20,210 nt of DNA. Origin: CAYMKE01 sp964390955. Lineage in GTDB: Bacteria; Bacteroidota; Bacteroidia; Bacteroidales; JBBRXJ01. Shown in pieces: positions 16,349 to 20,210 of the stretch. The stretch covers positions 1-20,210 of the forward strand of contig CAYMKE010000024.1 in assembly GCA_964390955.1 (NCBI GenBank), in the 5' to 3' direction. The translations under genes were made by a program, and so were the position numbers. The notes beneath the pieces are model-generated. The model was given only the letters and a program-made list of their open reading frames with translations. It had not been told where the DNA came from and ran no database searches. The stretch's first letter is position 1. Every line of letters begins with the position of its first letter.

Positions 16349-19027
16349 TTAACGCGTTTCCCACTCAATATTAAACTGCTTTTTTTCTTTTTTCTTATTT
16401 TGGGTTTCTTTTTTTTCAGGTTCTTTTTTTTCTTTTGTAGTGTTGTCTTTTTGTGTATCTTTTTTGTCGTTTTCATCCCATTCTATCACAAAATCTTTTG
16501 AGTCACGTTCGTTTTCATTTTTTTCTTTCAATGCCGAATCTTTTTTATACCATCCAAATTCTTTATGCAGCACAGATTTGAGCTCGTTCTTTTCTTCCTT
16601 AAAGCGTTGCTTTATTACTTCTTTAACTTTTTTACGGTCATATTTTACGCTTGTCCCGTCTTTATCTCCTTCAATCGTAAGATATAAACTTGTATTGCCT
16701 ACGCCATCGTCTTCAATCACTCCAAATTCCTGGTTTTCTTTTTTGGCTTTTCTGGCCTTTTTCGATAAAATTTCTGAGAGCAATACTTTAACATGATATG
16801 TATAAAGATTATCAAAATGATGAATACCGGAACCTGAAATATTGAATGCTGATGAATGGATATCCATTTCAGGGATGATCAGTTTATTATTACGAATGAA
16901 AAGGGTGTTTTTTAGTGTTTTAAACCGGATGTCTTCCAACTCGCTTACCTTAATAAATTTGCTTAGTTCATACATCGGTTCAAATTTTATTAATGCACCG
17001 TTTTCTATTGTTATTGAGGCTTTCGACACGATTGATTCGTTTAATACTTTAAATTGGGGTGTGAAATGAAGCCCCAAATCAATGTTGCCGCTTACTTTTC
17101 CTTCAATATTTTCAGCCTGAAGCGTTTTTTGCCCGAAATTGTCAAATGATTTAAAAAGTTCTTGGATATTCACCCGTTTTAGATTTGTATTGAATTTCAA
17201 TACCATTTTGTTGGTGTCTTTTTGCCAAAGTGAAGCATCAAACCGGATAAAGCTTTTCATTGTATTGATGGAGGCGGATTTCAGGGCAATACTCTTTTTT
17301 TTATTCACTAATGTACCTGAGAAATTCCGGCCATTGAATGAATCCCATGTCAATTGGTCAATTTGTATGTTTAATTTTCCAAATATTCTTTCAGGAAGAC
17401 GAAAAGGACGTGTTTTTTCTGCTTCTTTTTTGTTATTTTTTGGTGAGAAATACCTGTGGATATTCATGCCGGAAGAATATAAATCTCCATTATACCAAAG
17501 ATTGGCCTCATGAGGGTGGATTAAATATTCTATAAAACGGCTGATAGAGCCTTGAATCTTAACAGGGTCTTCATTGATATTGCATTCAAGATGATGGATG
17601 GAAGTTGTTTCATCATCCAACGTGATTTTCCCATCCAAATCATGAATCGCAATATGATGGTCTTTTAATTGTATATCAATGTCTTCCAGGGTGAATTCTC
17701 CTTTGCACAAGATGTCCTGAATGTTTTCTTTTTGAATATTTTTCCATTGGTTGAGACGAAAAGATATGTTAAAATTAGAATTCAAACGGCCTTGTAATGT
17801 TTCAAATGTGTCCAGTTCAAAAAAATCTTTGACATTTCCTGCATCAATATCACCAATTCCTTTAAATGTGAAGTAAGGTGTATCAAAATTTTTGATTTTT
17901 CCATTGCCCGAAAACGTACTGTTTTCTAATTCAGCACTAATTTTTTTGATAATAATGGTGGAGCTTTGGGGCGAATTGTATTGGCCATTTGAAAAATATC
18001 CTTTCAGGTGAATATTTTTTAACCTTTTCATAGATGAGGTCGGGGCAATTTTTCCGTTTTCAATACCAAAAAGTCCGACTATATGGGGAGATCTATCGTT
18101 GCTTAAGATGCCCTTTATATTGGTTTCGAAATAGAAGTCTCCTTCACTTCTGAATTTTGATATTTTTTTATTTAGAGATTCAGGGAGTATTTCAATAAAT
18201 GATCCAATATTTTGATTGGCTGCACTGACATTAAAATTTATATTATTTTCTCCTTTGTCCTCCCGTATAAAATAACCGGACAGGGTAAATTGCAGGCCGT
18301 CAACAGCAAGCTGCCCTTTTTTTATAACATATTCATTTCCCGATACTTTAAAGTCAGTGTTTAGTTCTGTTTTTCTGTTGGCAAGGTAATTATTTTTTTT
18401 GATAAAAAATTCATTAATAATTCCCTTGAAATCTGTGGAAAGGGTAAATGCCTTACGATGAAAAGCCCCGCTTAATGTCAGGTCTTTTGTTTTTGCCCGT
18501 AATATCATTTGTTTAGATGCATTGGAATAAATGATCCTCGTGTTGCTCAACCTCACTTCATCAAGATTTACAGTAATGTTTTGTTCTTTGTTTTGCTCAC
18601 TTTTTTTCCAAAAAATAAAATTATTATTCCCACTCTTGTCTGTCAGTAAATATAATGCCCCGTCTTTTGCATGAAAAGCCTTGATCCGGATCACGTTTTT
18701 AAAAATATCTATGATGCTGAATTCAACAAAGATTTTTTCAAAAGAAAAAATGGTATCAGAAGGTATGTTATTAAATCCTGATACATCAAAATGTTCTGAT
18801 GAATACGCTATAGGTTGTTTAAATTCAACTGAAGCATTTGGAAACTTTTTGATAATGGAAAAACGATAGTCACTGATCTCTATTTCGTTTGTAATGTATT
18901 GATTTAATTGGTTTTTTATTTTTTGGGTTATTTCATCACCGTACAAGTATGTAATGGCAAGGCTTACTGCTGCAATAAACAGAAATATAATGGCCAGTGT
19001 ATAGAATATTTTCCTGAGAATCTTCAT
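16349..19027 (-). CDS. AsmA-like inner-membrane protein with charged tail
   Basis: An AsmA-family protein, anchored in the inner membrane by a helix (about 7-28) with a long periplasmic beta-rich body. Relatives act in outer-membrane assembly or phospholipid transfer between membranes; that role is inferred from the family. Repeated amphipathic strands with GxG turns run through about 45-760, and the family-like end reads IPEMDIHSSAFNISGSGIHHFD (about residues 730-750). A stretch of basic and acidic residues from about 765 leads to a highly charged tail (855-884, mostly Lys, Glu, Asn and Thr) between two copies of a short motif, FVIEWDE (846-852) and FNIEWET (885-891). The tail is coded by A-rich DNA with several A runs. 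It begins 145 bases after rsgA and is followed by the histidine kinase. Confidence 0.86.
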   Translation of the reverse strand: MKILRKIFYTLAIIFLFIAAVSLAITYLYGDEITQKIKNQLNQYITNEIEISDYRFSIIKKFPNASVEFKQPIAYSSEHFDVSGFNNIPSDTIFSFEKIFVEFSIIDIFKNVIRIKAFHAKDGALYLLTDKSGNNNFIFWKKSEQNKEQNITVNLDEVRLSNTRIIYSNASKQMILRAKTKDLTLSGAFHRKAFTLSTDFKGIINEFFIKKNNYLANRKTELNTDFKVSGNEYVIKKGQLAVDGLQFTLSGYFIREDKGENNINFNVSAANQNIGSFIEILPESLNKKISKFRSEGDFYFETNIKGILSNDRSPHIVGLFGIENGKIAPTSSMKRLKNIHLKGYFSNGQYNSPQSSTIIIKKISAELENSTFSGNGKIKNFDTPYFTFKGIGDIDAGNVKDFFELDTFETLQGRLNSNFNISFRLNQWKNIQKENIQDILCKGEFTLEDIDIQLKDHHIAIHDLDGKITLDDETTSIHHLECNINEDPVKIQGSISRFIEYLIHPHEANLWYNGDLYSSGMNIHRYFSPKNNKKEAEKTRPFRLPERIFGKLNIQIDQLTWDSFNGRNFSGTLVNKKKSIALKSASINTMKSFIRFDASLWQKDTNKMVLKFNTNLKRVNIQELFKSFDNFGQKTLQAENIEGKVSGNIDLGLHFTPQFKVLNESIVSKASITIENGALIKFEPMYELSKFIKVSELEDIRFKTLKNTLFIRNNKLIIPEMDIHSSAFNISGSGIHHFDNLYTYHVKVLLSEILSKKARKAKKENQEFGVIEDDGVGNTSLYLTIEGDKDGTSVKYDRKKVKEVIKQRFKEEKNELKSVLHKEFGWYKKDSALKEKNENERDSKDFVIEWDENDKKDTQKDNTTKEKKEPEKKETQNKKKEKKQFNIEWETR
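16381..16431 (-). repeat. Clustered A-runs in the end of the AsmA-like gene
   Basis: On the coding strand there are two runs of eight A (plus-strand T at 16409-16416 and 16424-16431) and two runs of six A (16381-16386 and 16388-16393), coding the lysine-rich tail. Such runs are prone to polymerase slippage. Loss of one A would switch the reading frame to one that runs past the normal stop and ends at 16285-16287. Confidence 0.8.
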
Positions 19028-19109
19028 GTGTCATGTATTTATATGTAAACGAAAAATACTTGTTTTGCTTATATTGATGAATTTTTTTTGTGTTTAAAAA
19101 ATATGTATT

Positions 19110-19125
19110 AACAAATGCATTTGTT
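19110..19125. promoter_or_regulatory. 16-base perfect palindrome between rsgA and the AsmA-like gene
   Basis: AACAAATG is followed directly by its exact reverse complement CATTTGTT. It has no loop, so it looks more like a dimer binding site than a terminator. It sits 83 bases before the AsmA-like start. In AT-rich DNA such palindromes can arise by chance. No transcription factor in the window is assigned to it. Confidence 0.35.
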
Positions 19126-19172
19126 TTTCAGAAAAAGGAACTCTTGCTCAAAACACAATCTCCAACCCCGGT

Positions 19173-20096
19173 TCATCTATATTTTCCTTCTTCTTTCATT
19201 AGCATGTCAATATAACTTTTATACCTCGAAATACTAATATGTCCTTCTTCCAGGGCCTTTTTAACAGCACAACCCGGTTCATCAGTATGCATGCAATTAT
19301 GAAACTTGCATTCATGGGAAAATTTAAATATTTCGGGGAAAAAATGAAATATCTCTTCTTTTTCAATATGCACGAGTCCAAAACCTTTTATACCCGGGGT
19401 ATCAATAATGTACCCTCCGCATGATAATTCCACCATTTCCGGGAATGTGGTGGTGTGTTTTCCGGTTTTATAATGCCGGGAAATATCTGCAACCTTCAAA
19501 TGTATGTCAGGGTCAATCTGATTGATCAGGGTTGATTTGCCTACCCCGGAATTTCCGGTAATAACGCTTATTTTATGTTGAAGGGCATGTTTAAAGTGAT
19601 CAATCCCTTGTGTTTGAGTCGCTGAGGTTAAAAGACAGGGATAACCAATTTTTTCATATATATTTATGAGTTCATTAAGTTGTTTTTTCTCTTTATCATT
19701 GTACATGTCAATTTTATTAAACACAATGATGGATGGAATGCGGTACGCTTCGGTAGTTACCAGGTACCGGTCAATGAACCCCGGGTATGTTTCGGGATAA
19801 TTGATCGTTACGACAATTACTGACTGATCAATATTGGCAGCAATAATATGAGATTGTTTAGAGAGGTTTGTTGATTTGCGGATAAGATAATTGTTCCGTT
19901 CGTCAATATGATGAATGATGCCGGTATGTTTATCGGGTTCATTCTGGAATTCCACATGGTCGCCCACTGCAACAGGGTTTGTGCTCCTGATGCCCTGTAC
20001 CCGGAACTTCCCTTTGATTGTACACTCGTAATCCTTTTTATCTGCTGTTCTGACCGTGTACCATTTACCCGTTGATTTAATGACTGTGCCTTTCAT
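19173..20096 (-). CDS. rsgA: Ribosome small-subunit GTPase RsgA
   Basis: A circularly permuted GTPase that helps finish 30S ribosomal subunits in the cytoplasm. An OB-fold-like N-terminus (1-75: MKGTVIKSTGKWYTVR, KGKFR, NPVAVGDHVEF) precedes the GTPase motifs in permuted order: G4 NKID (127-130), G5 TSAT (157-160), G1 GNSGVGKST (181-189), G2 in GKHTTT (212-217) and G3 DTPG (232-235). The zinc site follows with Cys263, Cys268, His270 and Cys276. All expected residues are present. I start the gene at ATG 20096 (307 residues), because family proteins begin MKG-x-V-I-K-S-T-G; the frame extends to a TTG at 20168, but the extra 24 residues are unlike the family. It is the first gene of the minus-strand run within the window. 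Confidence 0.95.
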   Translation of the reverse strand: MKGTVIKSTGKWYTVRTADKKDYECTIKGKFRVQGIRSTNPVAVGDHVEFQNEPDKHTGIIHHIDERNNYLIRKSTNLSKQSHIIAANIDQSVIVVTINYPETYPGFIDRYLVTTEAYRIPSIIVFNKIDMYNDKEKKQLNELINIYEKIGYPCLLTSATQTQGIDHFKHALQHKISVITGNSGVGKSTLINQIDPDIHLKVADISRHYKTGKHTTTFPEMVELSCGGYIIDTPGIKGFGLVHIEKEEIFHFFPEIFKFSHECKFHNCMHTDEPGCAVKKALEEGHISISRYKSYIDMLMKEEGKYR

Positions 20097-20196
20097 AGAA
20101 TAATTAATCAATTTCTGATGAATAATGTAAAAAACAAAACACCAAATAATTTCTTTCCATAAAGTCAAGTGTTTGGATCATAATGTTCGATAACGA

Positions 20197-20209
20197 GGCT
20201 TGCGAAGCC
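20197..20209. repeat. Short hairpin at the window edge
   Basis: GGCTT, a GCG loop and AAGCC form a five-pair hairpin one base from the window end, upstream of rsgA. It may be part of a longer inverted repeat cut by the edge, or a terminator-like element of a gene beyond it. Function cannot be judged here. Confidence 0.3.
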
Positions 20210-20210
20210 C

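Noticed and set aside
16285..16476. 63-codon lysine-rich ORF on the minus strand as a separate gene
   Set aside because: It is the shifted frame of the A-rich tail of the AsmA-like gene; its composition (Lys and Thr) follows from the A runs. It is kept only as a possible slippage product.
20097..20168. N-terminal extension of RsgA from TTG 20168
   Set aside because: The extra 24 residues are hydrophobic and unlike the family, whose members begin MKG-x-V-I-K-S-T-G; ATG 20096 fits exactly.
20125..20168. Promoter upstream of rsgA, TTGACTTT followed by TTATTTGG on the minus strand
   Set aside because: The second box fits TAnnTTTG poorly and the spacing is short, so the match is too weak to call.

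Overview
The window comes from a Bacteroidota genome. It is AT-rich with A-rich leaders instead of strong Shine-Dalgarno sites, it encodes a type IX secretion (T9SS) substrate with a type-B C-terminal sorting domain next to a PorP/SprF protein, and its AsmA-like protein and RsgA are of the Bacteroidota kind. The order or genus cannot be fixed from this sequence.

Layout. Bases 222-13878, and possibly to 14141, are on the plus strand. First is a 1248-residue exported TPR/transglutaminase-like protein. It is followed by a 212-base gap holding a nearly perfect 55-base palindrome (3986-4040), probably a dispersed genomic repeat. Next comes a tight three-gene run with gaps of 12 and 23 bases: a 1997-residue multidomain surface protein with a type-B sorting domain, a PorP/SprF outer-membrane protein, and an 873-residue PorE-like protein (TPR, beta-propeller, OmpA C-terminal and SPOR-like regions). 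A possible 88-codon ORF starts at an ATGA overlap with the last of these.

From 14120 to the right edge everything is on the minus strand. In transcription order this is rsgA (ribosome-assembly GTPase), an AsmA-like inner-membrane protein, a sensor histidine kinase without a regulator partner, and an AEC-family permease that appears to start at TTG. The permease converges on the plus-strand run with a 22-base overlap at 14120-14141.

How it works together. The plus-strand trio looks like an accessory T9SS cassette: the big protein is the cargo, PorP/SprF the cognate outer-membrane partner for its type-B signal, and the PorE-like protein a peptidoglycan-linked periplasmic component. No core T9SS gene (SprA, GldK-N, SprE, SprT) is present, so the core apparatus must be encoded elsewhere. 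The most unusual features are the nested domain structure and block-like repeat history of the cargo, the OmpA plus SPOR combination in its partner, and a slippage-prone A-tract tail in the AsmA-like gene whose alternative frame ends exactly on the start codon of the kinase. I see no rRNA, tRNA, CRISPR array, transposase or phage gene.
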